In this document: positions 34,436-43,183 of the stretch, piece by piece
Numbering within the stretch: the stretch's first letter is position 1
How the letters are laid out: each line of letters opens with the position of its first letter
NCBI RefSeq assembly: GCF_001541095.1
Contig: NZ_LMXH01000005.1
Span: forward strand, 235,173 to 299,172
DNA from: Paenibacillus sp. FJAT-26967
GTDB lineage: Bacteria; Bacillota; Bacilli; Paenibacillales; NBRC-103111
DNA length: 64,000 nucleotides
Reading direction: 5' to 3'
Made by a program: the position numbers and the translations under genes
The notes under the pieces: generated by a model
Told to the model about the DNA's origin: nothing
Databases searched by the model: none
What the model saw: the letters and a program-made list of their open reading frames with translations, nothing else

Positions 34436-35222
34436 AGCTTACATTTAGGATTAACCTCTTTTTTAGATGGATTGCTTGATAAAAGTGTGGCAGCTAAAAA
34501 CAAAAAGGCCCATGCAGCTTTCATGTGTAATGGGGATCACCAAAACACCATTATTTACAGGAGAAACCAAACATTAGCTACTCCCATCTTAGAGCTTACA
34601 CGGCATAGACCGCTCTGCTCGGCAAGCCAATTCTCTAAAGACCCACAGGGGTTCGAGAGCGTCAAGCTTTTGGGGACTTGGAATTCATAGCATCGTATTA
34701 AGTCGTGGTGAGAGCAAGGCGTATGCGGGCCACGCTTGTTGAGCGTAAAACCCGGATCGACTTCGTCTTTAAAATATCGCTCATTCCATGGAAGTGGCTT
34801 TCTTGTATACCCAGAGCCAGTTTTCGCTCTTCTTCGTGAGTTATTCCCCGTGGCTTTTGCTGCGGTAACGTAAGAAGTACTGGCCTATACCACTTACCTC
34901 ATAAATAATCGGCCTCGTAATGATTAAACTGGAAGTACGCTCATGATGCCTTCATGGAAAAGTTGCCGCATTTGGCATGATTCCTCTTATATTTAAATAA
35001 AGGAGTATGTAACCCCGGCATTTTTAGCGCCAGCTTTTTTAGGAAGTACCTTTTATCAATATACTTATCTATACGATTATCCTGTTGCAAAAATGCAAGG
35101 TCAATAATATATAGTGAATCTAAAGTGATTAATCTAAAAGCAAGTTATTTATTTGAATAACCAAGCAATCTTTTAAATGAATAGTTCGTCTACCAGACAA
35201 ATAATAAAGGAGGTGAATTACG
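34436..35222. other. Decayed non-coding stretch of about 790 bases
   Basis: No intact gene is supported. The base composition becomes more AT-rich than the surroundings. On the minus strand near 34890-34705 two overlapping frames read as plausible protein pieces (YEVSGIGQYFLRYRSK shifting to RGITHEEERKLALGIQE), as if a gene had decayed by frameshift. I could not identify the parent. A clear ribosome binding site for the following lipoprotein lies at 35206-35216. Confidence 0.4.
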
Positions 35223-35627
35223 TTGCCGCGTTTCATATCAATTACGTTTCTTATATTAGTGGCACTTACCGGCTGCAGCTGGGCGAACAAAACCATTACA
35301 CTGGAACAAGTGGTATCGGCGATTCAGAAAGAAGGAATCGAATTGGTTTCAGAAGAAGTAGGACCTAACAGGATACTCGTCAACGTTCAGCCTCAATTAT
35401 TTAGCCTTTCAAATTCTGGAGATAAAACAATCAAGGAATATATCTATATTTATATTTATGATACTGAAAAAAATGCTAAGCAGGCAGAAATCGACCAGCA
35501 ATTTGATACAACGGCTGCAACATTTCTTTATAATTACCGGCACAAAAACACCTTAATTGTCTATTCATCTCAAAAAAAAAATGATAGGCATAATGAACAG
35601 ATTGAGGCGGTTTTGAAAAAATTGTAA
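35223..35627 (+). CDS. Small putative lipoprotein
   Basis: A 134-residue exported protein with a short lipoprotein signal peptide ending in LTGC (lipid-carrying Cys18). The mature part has an alpha/beta pattern (LEQVVSAIQKEGIEL, then RILVNVQPQLF) and an odd alternating YIYIYIYD strand; the rest is polar. The TTG at 35223 is supported by the near-perfect site AAAGGAGGTGA six to seven bases upstream. Codon use and lower GC than nearby genes suggest it belongs to the same atypical stretch as the decayed region before it. Family not recognised. Confidence 0.75.
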   Translation: MPRFISITFLILVALTGCSWANKTITLEQVVSAIQKEGIELVSEEVGPNRILVNVQPQLFSLSNSGDKTIKEYIYIYIYDTEKNAKQAEIDQQFDTTAATFLYNYRHKNTLIVYSSQKKNDRHNEQIEAVLKKL

Positions 35628-35688
35628 GTGGGAATATTCGGAATAACCCAAAGAAAGATGAGCTGCGTACAGATAAACTTAGATCGTT

Positions 35689-35747
35689 TAAACAAAAACA
35701 CCTCCAAGGCTGCTTCCGGCTCTCACGGGTCGGAAGCAGCCTTGGAG
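35689..35747 (-). terminator. Rho-independent terminator of hemL
   Basis: On the minus strand CTCCAAGGCTGCTTCCG pairs perfectly (17 pairs) with CGGAAGCAGCCTTGGAG, followed by GTGTTTTTGTTT. It may also stop + strand transcription. Confidence 0.9.
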
Positions 35748-35810
35748 TGTGTTTGGTTTGAAAGCAGGCGTGGCAAGCCCTTATACATAAGACGTGCCGC
35801 GTGTGCGGTG

Positions 35811-37124
35811 CTATTCTCGCAGCAGCCTGAAGGCTTCGTCCGCGGCTTCCAGCGTGAGGGTGATGTCCTCGTCCGTGTGCGCGGTGGTCAGGAACCACGC
35901 CTCGTATTTCGACGGCGCCAGGTTAATGCCGCGCTCCAGCATCAGCTTGAAGAAGCGGCCGAACAGCTCGCCGTCCGTGTCCTGCGCCTCGTCGTAGTTC
36001 GTGACCGGGTGATCGCAGAAATGCGTCGAGATTGCACCGGCGATGCGGTTCACCGTCAGCCGGGCGCCGTGGCGAGCCGCCGACTCGCGGAGGCCGTCCG
36101 CCAGCCGGGTGCCAAGCTGCTCGAGGCGCTCGTACGTGCCGGGCTGCCTCAGCACCTCGAGGCAGGCGATGCCGGCGGAGATGGAAGCAGGATTGCCCGC
36201 CATCGTGCCGGCCTGGTACGCAGGTCCGAGCGGTGCGACCTGCGCCATGATCTCCTTACGGCCGCCGTAGGCGCCAATCGGCAGCCCGCCGCCGATGATC
36301 TTGCCGAGCGCCGTAAGATCGGGCTCGATCTCCGCAGGCCGGCTTCCCAGGCCCGCGTAGGTCTGTACCGTTCCGTAGTGGAACCGGAACGCGGTTATGA
36401 CCTCGTCGTAGATGACGAGGGAACCGTTCTTGCGCGCGGCGGCGCAGAGCCCCTCGAGGAAGCCGGGCTTCGGCATTACCATGCCGAAATTGCCGACGAT
36501 GGGCTCAACCATCACGGCCGCGATCTCATCGCCCCAGCTCGCGAGGGCAGCTTCGAGTGCCGGAATATCATTGAACGGCACGGTGATGACTTCCTGGGCG
36601 ATGGAGGCGGGTACGCCTGCGCTGTCCGGTGTGCCGAGAGTAGACGGGCCGGAGCCTGCGGCAACGAGCACGAGATCCGAGTGGCCGTGGTAGCAGCCGG
36701 CGAATTTGATGATCTTGGTGCGCCCGGTATAGGCGCGCGCTACTCGGATCGTCGTCATGACGGCCTCTGTGCCGGAGTTGACGAAGCGGACCTTGTCCAT
36801 CGACGGTATCGCTTCTTTGAGCATCTTGGCGAATGTTACCTCCAGCTCGGTAGGCGTGCCGTAGAGCGTGCCGTTCTGCGCAGCCCGGCAGATCGCTTTC
36901 GTCACGTGGGGATGTGCGTGACCGGTAATAATTGGGCCGTAGGCAGCCAGGTAATCGATGTACTTGTTACCGTCCACATCCCAGAAGTAAGCCCCTTCTC
37001 CACGCTTCATGGCAACAGGTGCACCTCCGCCGACGGCTTTGAATGAGCGGGATGGGCTATTTACACCGCCGACGATATGTATCAGTGCTTCTTCATGAAG
37101 CTGTTCGGATTTTGTATGGTTCAT
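35811..37124 (-). CDS. hemL: Glutamate-1-semialdehyde 2,1-aminomutase
   Basis: PLP enzyme that converts glutamate-1-semialdehyde to 5-aminolevulinate at the start of haem synthesis. It has 437 residues. The PLP lysine is in [16 protein letters not shown], the cofactor phosphate site in [15 protein letters not shown], and [14 protein letters not shown] opens the protein as in all HemL. It stands alone rather than in a hem operon, so it may be the GsaB-type paralogue found in Bacillales. The minus-strand ATG follows AAAAGGAG. Confidence 0.95.
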   Translation of the reverse strand: MNHTKSEQLHEEALIHIVGGVNSPSRSFKAVGGGAPVAMKRGEGAYFWDVDGNKYIDYLAAYGPIITGHAHPHVTKAICRAAQNGTLYGTPTELEVTFAKMLKEAIPSMDKVRFVNSGTEAVMTTIRVARAYTGRTKIIKFAGCYHGHSDLVLVAAGSGPSTLGTPDSAGVPASIAQEVITVPFNDIPALEAALASWGDEIAAVMVEPIVGNFGMVMPKPGFLEGLCAAARKNGSLVIYDEVITAFRFHYGTVQTYAGLGSRPAEIEPDLTALGKIIGGGLPIGAYGGRKEIMAQVAPLGPAYQAGTMAGNPASISAGIACLEVLRQPGTYERLEQLGTRLADGLRESAARHGARLTVNRIAGAISTHFCDHPVTNYDEAQDTDGELFGRFFKLMLERGINLAPSKYEAWFLTTAHTDEDITLTLEAADEAFRLLRE

Positions 37125-37269
37125 TTGAACGAATCTCCTTTTGGTTATTAAAGTGGCTTAGCCTGCTAAGAAAAATAACGTGCCGCCCCTATAGGGAATG
37201 CGGACACGTTATGACTATCTCATCAATCAGTGGAGATTCCATAGGACCAGGACCTCCAATGATGTTCTG

Positions 37270-38349
37270 CTATCTCTCGCTTCTGGAAGAATTGCCGGAG
37301 CCGGAGCCGGTGCTTGGGCTGCTAGGGCTTGTACCTGATCCGGTCCCGGATTCGCTGCTTCCCGGAGAGCCGTTTTGCGTGCCGTCAAAAACATCCTGTA
37401 TATAACGCTTGAGGCGCGTCTTGTCTACGCCGATAACTTGGGCGCCTCCGATCCGTCTCTCAACCACGAGTTCCTCAGGAGGAATCTGCACACCGGTAAT
37501 TCCTTGCGCTTTGGCGTCGAGTCCCAAGGAACCGAGCTTGAGCATATCGCTCAGTGACAGATTGGTTGTGATGTAAGGCTGCATCTTTTTGAGGATCGAC
37601 GGCAGTTTCACGATCGACTGAGTCGACTGCATTTTCTCGGCTACCGCCGTCAGGAATTTGCGCTGGCGCTCGGTACGGGCAAAGTCGGATGCCGCATCAT
37701 GCCGGAAGCGAACGTACTGCAGGGCCGTTTTGCCGTCCAGATGCTGCATGCCCTTTTTCAAATCAATGTCAAACACATGCCCGTCGGCGGAATCCTTATA
37801 CTTCATATCCTTCTCCACCTCTAGGTCGATACCGCCTATGGCATCCACAAGCGAGATGAAGCCTTTGAAGTCCGTATACAAGTAGTACTGGATCGGAATT
37901 CCGGTCAAGTCACTGGCTGTTTTCATAGCCAGGTTGGGTCCGCCGATGGTGAACGCTGAATTGATGCGTCCTTCTTCGTTGCCGGGGATCTTCACCCAAG
38001 TATCGCGCAGAATAGACATGAGATGGGCTTTCTTCGTTACAGGATCGATGGACGCGATCATAAGCGTATCGGAACGGAGCGGTTCCCCGCTGTCATCTCC
38101 CCGGGCATCGGCCCCAAGCAGGAGGACATTGACTCTTTCCGTGCCTTCCCAGGCAGGGGGCCTGTATTCCTCATTGTTATACTTGGGATTAAATGTGGCG
38201 TCTCCTATTCGATTATCATTTCCGCTAATGTTCCCGGCAAAGCTGTATATACTGAAAACATAATAACCTAGTGTACATAGTAAGGCGAGCAAAAGCGTGA
38301 ATAGCAACAATCTCCACGGTTTCCACTTTCGGCGTTTCTTATTGGGCAT
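37270..38349 (-). CDS. LytR-CpsA-Psr (LCP) family cell-wall transferase
   Basis: A 359-residue membrane-anchored enzyme of the LCP family, which attaches teichoic acids or other glycopolymers to peptidoglycan outside the cell. A membrane helix lies at about residues 13-33. The LCP core is visible in LLLGADARGDDSGEPLRSDT (pyrophosphate-binding Asp and Arg), ILRDTWVKIPG, INSAF and LQYVRFRHDAASDFARTERQ. The last 35 residues are a Ser/Gly/Thr-rich tail (SGTGSGTSPSSPS). The ATG follows AAGGGGAAGGA on the minus strand. It is divergent from the ABC exporter. Confidence 0.93.
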   Translation of the reverse strand: MPNKKRRKWKPWRLLLFTLLLALLCTLGYYVFSIYSFAGNISGNDNRIGDATFNPKYNNEEYRPPAWEGTERVNVLLLGADARGDDSGEPLRSDTLMIASIDPVTKKAHLMSILRDTWVKIPGNEEGRINSAFTIGGPNLAMKTASDLTGIPIQYYLYTDFKGFISLVDAIGGIDLEVEKDMKYKDSADGHVFDIDLKKGMQHLDGKTALQYVRFRHDAASDFARTERQRKFLTAVAEKMQSTQSIVKLPSILKKMQPYITTNLSLSDMLKLGSLGLDAKAQGITGVQIPPEELVVERRIGGAQVIGVDKTRLKRYIQDVFDGTQNGSPGSSESGTGSGTSPSSPSTGSGSGNSSRSER

Positions 38350-38625
38350 GGAGTTCCTTCCCCTTCATCTCATAATAGTCTTGTATTCAGTCAGTACGCT
38401 ATTAACTGCAAAACCGTTAAATTGAAACGGAGTGTCACCGCAGAGAGCCTGACCTGGAAAGTCCTACGCTATTTCTCCCCAATGCCATTTTGTTGTATGA
38501 TGATGTGTGGGAACGGCGGAACCATGTATTTCATTATAGGGGCAACTTCTTCGTTGCCGCAAGTTTACATCTGAATACATAGGGCTTCTAATGTTTCCCA
38601 TTCTACTTGTCCACAGGAGGAAACT

Positions 38626-39738
38626 ATGCAAGCCATTGAAGTCAGAGAGCTCCGTAAAGAGTTCCGTGTGCAGAAAAGCCGGGGCGGACTCAAAGGGGCC
38701 TTTCGTGATTTATTCAATCGTGAATACAATCAGGTTACGGCCGTTAAAGATATCAGTTTCGATATTCCTCAAGGGGAAATCTGCGGGTACATAGGAGAGA
38801 ACGGGGCAGGTAAATCGACCACGATTAAAATGCTGACCGGAATTCTGGTACCGACCTCGGGTCACTTGAAAGTGAACGGTTTCGTTCCTTACAAAGAGCG
38901 TGAAGCTTTCGTGAAAGGAATCGGTGTCGTCTTTGGGCAGCGAAGCCAGCTCTGGTGGGACATTGGCGTGATTGAATCCTTCCAGCTCTTGAAGAAGGTT
39001 TACCGGGTGCCCGACAATGATTTCAAAGAGCGCCTGGATGAGCTTTCCGACCGTCTGATGCTGGGTGAACTGCTCAGCAGACCTGTCCGCAAACTCAGTC
39101 TGGGACAGAGGATGCGGTGTGAGCTCGCAGCGTCACTGCTGCATAATCCGGCGATTGTATTCCTGGATGAGCCGACCATTGGTCTGGATATTGTCGTGAA
39201 GACCGAGATCCGCGAATTCCTCAAGTCGCTCAATCAGCGGTACGGAACGACGATTCTGCTGACCACGCATGACCTTCAGGATATCGAAGCGCTCTGCTCC
39301 CGTGTCATTATGCTGGATGACGGCCGCATTATTTATGACGGTGGTCTGGACCAGTTGAAGGAAACGTGGGGAAAAGGCAAAGAGGTTGTGCTTCAATTTA
39401 CCCAGCCGGTTACACTGGATAGTCTACAGGCTCTTACATCCGGGATGGATGTGACCTGGAAACGGGAAGGGGAACTGGAGGCAAGGGTATTCATTCCTTA
39501 CCGTACAGCGAACGTGTCTGACGTTCTGGCGCGTATTGTCGGCATTGTCAAGATTGACGACATCCGCATTCTGGAGACCAATACGGATGATATCGTCCGT
39601 GAAATTTATAAGTCGGGTTCCGCTGAGGCCAGCCCGACCTTCGGCGAATTCTCAGCCTCTGAATCGGACAGTCCTGCGGGATCAGAAGAATCAGGCACCT
39701 CTGATGAGCGGGATAAAGGAGCGGTGCCTCGTGTATAA
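38626..39738 (+). CDS. ABC transporter ATP-binding protein
   Basis: A 370-residue ATPase of an ABC-2 type exporter. The Walker A motif is GENGAGKST, the signature is LSLGQRMRCE, Walker B is IVFLDEP, and the switch His lies in LTTHD. The first 25 residues (ELRKEFRVQKSRGGLKGAF) and the ERxAFVKGIGVVFGQRSQLWWD segment are typical of the DUF4162/NatA-like group paired with PF06182 permeases. The C-terminal 100 residues are a regulatory domain ending in a Ser/Glu-rich tail. ATG at 38626 follows AGGAGG. It overlaps the next gene by eight bases. Confidence 0.93.
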   Translation: MQAIEVRELRKEFRVQKSRGGLKGAFRDLFNREYNQVTAVKDISFDIPQGEICGYIGENGAGKSTTIKMLTGILVPTSGHLKVNGFVPYKEREAFVKGIGVVFGQRSQLWWDIGVIESFQLLKKVYRVPDNDFKERLDELSDRLMLGELLSRPVRKLSLGQRMRCELAASLLHNPAIVFLDEPTIGLDIVVKTEIREFLKSLNQRYGTTILLTTHDLQDIEALCSRVIMLDDGRIIYDGGLDQLKETWGKGKEVVLQFTQPVTLDSLQALTSGMDVTWKREGELEARVFIPYRTANVSDVLARIVGIVKIDDIRILETNTDDIVREIYKSGSAEASPTFGEFSASESDSPAGSEESGTSDERDKGAVPRV

Positions 39739-40525
39739 AGCTTATGTGGAACTGATCCGCATCCGGTTTATTACGATGCTGGCATACCGTGTCAATTATT
39801 ACAGCGGAATTCTGGTGTACGCTTTGAATATCGGTTCTTACTACTTCCTATGGAAAGCTATCTATGGAAGCCAGGAGACACTGGGCGGTCAGACCTTAGG
39901 GCAGATGACCACCTATATCGTCGTTTCCTGGATGAGCCGGGCATTTTATTTCAACAATCTGGACCGGGAAATTGCAAATGAAATCAGGGACGGCAGTGTG
40001 GCTATCCAGTTTATCCGTCCTTACAACTATGTGGTCTACAAGATGATGCAAGGATTCGGAGAGGGCCTATTTCGTCTGTTGTTGTTCACGGCTCCGGGGC
40101 TTGTGATCGCTTCCTTGTTGTTTCCGGTCGAGCTGCCCACGAACCCGTCCTTATGGGTTGTTTACCTGCTTATGTTGTTTTTTGCCTTTCTGATTAATTC
40201 CCAGATCAACATCATGACGGGATTGTCAGCCTTTTTTCTTGAGAACAGTGAGGGTATGATGCGAATGAAGAGGGTAGCTGTCGATCTGTTCTCCGGTCTC
40301 ATTCTGCCGATTACGATGTTTCCGGGATGGACAGCCAAGTTTTTGGAATGGCTGCCGTTTCAGGCCATCACATACCTGCCGGGATCCGTTATTACGGGCC
40401 GTATTGAGGGCAGTGCCGTCTGGCAGGCTTTTTTCATTCAAGTTATCTGGTTCGTCGCTTTGCTTGTGCCGATTGCTTTCATGTGGCGTAAAGCGAGAAC
40501 CCGGCTGTTCGTGCAGGGGGGTTAA
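39731..40525 (+). CDS. ABC-2 family permease, first subunit (PF06182 type)
   Basis: A 264-residue membrane protein with about six helices, starting VYKAYVELIRIRFITMLAYR, as in the ABC-2 family 6 permeases. GTG at 39731 lies inside the end of the ATPase gene, nine bases after AAGGAG. Together with the next gene it should form a heterodimeric export channel driven by the ATPase. The substrate is unknown; relatives have been proposed for lipids, peptides or polysaccharides. Confidence 0.9.
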   Translation: MYKAYVELIRIRFITMLAYRVNYYSGILVYALNIGSYYFLWKAIYGSQETLGGQTLGQMTTYIVVSWMSRAFYFNNLDREIANEIRDGSVAIQFIRPYNYVVYKMMQGFGEGLFRLLLFTAPGLVIASLLFPVELPTNPSLWVVYLLMLFFAFLINSQINIMTGLSAFFLENSEGMMRMKRVAVDLFSGLILPITMFPGWTAKFLEWLPFQAITYLPGSVITGRIEGSAVWQAFFIQVIWFVALLVPIAFMWRKARTRLFVQGG

Positions 40526-40528
40526 GGC

Positions 40529-41314
40529 ATGTTCTATCTTTCGCTTATTTGGGATTACCTGAAGAATTACCTGAAAACCAGACTGACCTACCGTTCCGAC
40601 TTCTGGATTGAGGTGGCGTCGGATCTTCTGTTTAACGGTCTGAATTTGATTTTTATTCTCGTGGTCTTTCAGCAGACGGAGCTGCTAGGTGAATGGAACC
40701 GGGAACAGATTTTGTTCATCTACGGGTTCTTTATGATTCCGTACGGCTTGTTCACCACGATTTTCAATCTATGGAATTTCAGCGAGCGCTATATTGTGAA
40801 AGGGGAAATGGACCGGATTCTGACCCGTCCCGCCCATAGTCTCTGGCAGCTTATGCTTGAGAATATGGACCCGGCGTCGCTGTTCAGCGCTCTTGCCGGA
40901 GCTGCTGTTATGGGGTATTCATGGATGGCGCTGGACCTTCCGGTCCATTGGAGCGACCCGTTTGTGCTGCTGCTGCTCATTGTGTCTGCCGTTCTTATCT
41001 ACGGCGGTATTTATGTGACACTTAGCGCGCTGGCTTTCTTTTCGGATTCGCCGACAGGGATTATGCCGCTGATTTTTAACATCCAGAACTATGGCCGGTA
41101 CCCGGTCACGATCTACAACAAGCTGTTGCGGGGCATTCTGACCTGGATTCTTCCGTTTGCCTTCGTCGGGTTCTATCCGGCTGCTTATTTTCTGGATCCG
41201 GAGAACTGGAAGGGCTTTGCTCTGCTAACGCCGGTGATGGGTGTCATTTTCATTACCATTGGATTGAGCGTGTGGAATTTGGGAGTGAGGCGGTACCGGG
41301 GAGCAGGTTCCTGA
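40529..41314 (+). CDS. ABC-2 family permease, second subunit (PF06182 type)
   Basis: A 261-residue membrane protein with about six helices, paralogous to the preceding permease and starting three bases after it. Typical landmarks are RSDFWIEVASDLLFNGLN, the amphipathic GEMDRILTRP and the late PVTIYNKLLRGILTWILPFAF. ATG at 40529 follows CAGGGGGG. The three genes form one operon; a weak hairpin at about 41333-41383 followed by TTTTTT may end it. Confidence 0.9.
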   Translation: MFYLSLIWDYLKNYLKTRLTYRSDFWIEVASDLLFNGLNLIFILVVFQQTELLGEWNREQILFIYGFFMIPYGLFTTIFNLWNFSERYIVKGEMDRILTRPAHSLWQLMLENMDPASLFSALAGAAVMGYSWMALDLPVHWSDPFVLLLLIVSAVLIYGGIYVTLSALAFFSDSPTGIMPLIFNIQNYGRYPVTIYNKLLRGILTWILPFAFVGFYPAAYFLDPENWKGFALLTPVMGVIFITIGLSVWNLGVRRYRGAGS

Positions 41315-41510
41315 TTCCATGGGGTTTACCGTCAACACCCTGTCCCGCTTGGCAGTCCACGTGCTGCTTGTCGGGGTGTATCCAATTTTTTCATCCCCTT
41401 TTCAGCAAAGATTTAGGTTTTCCTAAGCTTACCGTAAAAGTTTGTTCATAATTTCTGCCTATACTTGGGATGTAACATACTTAAGCACCCAATTGAAAGG
41501 TGGAAATTAC

Positions 41511-42257
41511 ATGAACGGTACAACTCGTAACAGATTATTAGTCAGTACACTGACTGCGGCACTTCTGCTCGGCGGCGGGGCGGCACTGTCCGGGAATGTA
41601 TTCGCGGCAGACTCTGCCGATACAGGCAAGACGAGTACGACAGACAGCACTCACTCCAAACGGGGAGATAAGGGTGACAGAGGCGGGAAGTTCGGGTTCG
41701 GCGGCGGTTCTCCCTTTAAGAACGCTGCGCAAGTTCTGGGCGTGGAAGAGAAAGCTTTGATGACTGAGCTTAAATCCGGTAAAACGCTCGTTGAGATCGC
41801 TCAGGGCAAAGGCATCAGCCAAGCGGATCTTATCTCCAAGCTGACGGCATCGGCCTCCGCAGACATTGATGCTCAAGTAACCGCAGGCAAACTGGATAGT
41901 GCTAAAGCGGCTGAATTGAAAGCCAATCTCGGGACGCGCATAGAGAAGGCAGTCACCAGTAAGAATGACTTCGGCAAAGGCGGCAAGCATGGCGGCGGAC
42001 ATAAAGGCGGTTTCGTTAATAAGGAGCAGCTCGCCGGCATACTTGGCTTAACCGCAGATGAGATCAAGGCGCAGCAGGAGGCCGGTAAAACTTTGGCTGA
42101 AATCGCAGCGTCCAAAGGGATCTCCAGAGAGCAGCTGCTTGAGAAGATTAAGGCGGAAATGACTCCATCGCTCGAAAAGTTCATTGATGCCAAGAAAGGC
42201 GACAAGCCTGAAGGTAAAAAAGGGACGGGGCAAGCCCAATCTCAACAAGCCCAGTAA
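41511..42257 (+). CDS. Secreted protein with two LysM-like/helical repeats
   Basis: A 248-residue exported protein. The signal peptide ends at about residue 32 (NVFA). A Lys/Gly-rich linker follows, then two related about 36-residue units: one starting LGVEEKALMTELKSGKTLVE and one starting LGLTADEIKAQQEAGKTLAE, both continuing with IA-x-x-KGIS-x-x-x-L-x-x-K. A His/Gly/Lys-rich spacer (KGGKHGGGHKGG) lies between. The units look like small helical cell-wall or metal-binding modules found repeatedly in Paenibacillus secreted proteins, but I cannot name the family. ATG at 41511 follows AAAGGTGG. Confidence 0.8.
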   Translation: MNGTTRNRLLVSTLTAALLLGGGAALSGNVFAADSADTGKTSTTDSTHSKRGDKGDRGGKFGFGGGSPFKNAAQVLGVEEKALMTELKSGKTLVEIAQGKGISQADLISKLTASASADIDAQVTAGKLDSAKAAELKANLGTRIEKAVTSKNDFGKGGKHGGGHKGGFVNKEQLAGILGLTADEIKAQQEAGKTLAEIAASKGISREQLLEKIKAEMTPSLEKFIDAKKGDKPEGKKGTGQAQSQQAQ

Positions 42258-42338
42258 AACATCGTCTGTTTCGTTTTTTGGCCGTCTGCACCGAACTCAA
42301 TAGAGGCAGGCTTCGGTGCAGTCCGCCGCGCTATTCAT

Positions 42339-42380
42339 AACCGCTCCGCCAGCGTTAAGCTGCGGAGCGGTTATTTTTAT
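42339..42380 (+). terminator. Rho-independent terminator
   Basis: AACCGCTCCGC pairs perfectly with GCGGAGCGGTT around a 12-base loop, followed by ATTTTTAT. Confidence 0.85.
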
Positions 42381-42392
42381 CGATGCGGGATT

Positions 42393-42420
42393 TTGATTGA
42401 AGCAGCCGGATTAGTATAAT
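42393..42420 (+). promoter_or_regulatory. SigA-type promoter of bcp
   Basis: TTGATT at 42393-42398 and TATAAT at 42415-42420 are 16 bases apart, with a leader of about 80 bases to the bcp start. Confidence 0.65.
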
Positions 42421-42507
42421 AGGTGGAAGGCAAATTGCCGGCGTAAATAATTAACAGCATTTATTTCCCGGGAAACAAACACTGTACTTGAAGGAGGTAG
42501 TATTGGT

Positions 42508-42975
42508 ATGACAGCAGAGCTAGGCAAGGAAGCGCCAGACTTTGAACTGCCCGCAAGCAATGGAGAGAAGGTTAAGTTGTCGGACTTTCGTGGGAAGAAG
42601 GTTGTCCTGTATTTCTATCCCAAAGATATGACACCGGGGTGTACGACGCAGGCCTGTGATTTTAGAGATAAGCACAGCGAATTCAGTAACCTGGGGACAG
42701 TTATTCTGGGCGTAAGTATAGACTCTTTAAAACGGCATGAGAAGTTTATCAGCAAGTATGAGCTGCCTTTCGTGCTGCTTGCCGATGAGGAACATGCAGT
42801 TGCTGATTTGTATAATGTGTGGGTAGAGAAGAATATGTACGGCAAGAAGTTTATGGGCATCGAACGCTCAACTTTTATAATTGACGAGCAAGGAGTACTA
42901 ATCAAACAGTGGCGCAAGGTCAAGGTTAAAGGCCACATCGAAGAGGCGCTTGCCTACATAGCAGAGTCGAAATAA
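42508..42975 (+). CDS. bcp: Thiol peroxidase (peroxiredoxin) Bcp
   Basis: A 155-residue thioredoxin-dependent peroxidase that destroys peroxides in the cytoplasm. The peroxidatic Cys45 and resolving Cys50 are in TPGCTTQACDFRD, the usual five-residue spacing of two-cysteine Bcp, and the conserved Arg/Trp region follows (GIERSTFIIDEQGVL). ATG at 42508 follows GGAGGTAG. It is a single-gene transcript with its own promoter. Confidence 0.95.
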   Translation: MTAELGKEAPDFELPASNGEKVKLSDFRGKKVVLYFYPKDMTPGCTTQACDFRDKHSEFSNLGTVILGVSIDSLKRHEKFISKYELPFVLLADEEHAVADLYNVWVEKNMYGKKFMGIERSTFIIDEQGVLIKQWRKVKVKGHIEEALAYIAESK

Positions 42976-43107
42976 CATTCAGGTTCACGAATCCGCGCCC
43001 TCTGAGCATTTGAAGATTCTGAGTACCTTCGGAGTCAGGACATAAGGGCTGCATCCATATTAGGCTATCATGCGAAGAAACACAGAGGAACCTCTCTGCA
43101 TACAAAT

Positions 43108-43141
43108 CAGCCCCTCCCCCTGTATAGGAGTGAAGGGGCTG
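43108..43141. terminator. Hairpin between convergent genes
   Basis: CAGCCCCT pairs with AGGGGCTG around a loop that can pair further. On the minus strand it follows the oxidoreductase gene and is trailed by ATTTGT; it may serve both convergent genes. Confidence 0.55.
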
Positions 43142-43183
43142 GAGGAGCTTGTTGAGTGTTAGAAGCAGTTGTGCTATACCTTC

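Noticed and set aside
34472..34690. 72-codon frame in the decayed stretch
   Set aside because: No ribosome binding site, no motif; more likely a chance frame in non-coding DNA.
35628..37046. Open frame of about 470 codons opposite hemL
   Set aside because: Antisense shadow of the conserved aminomutase.
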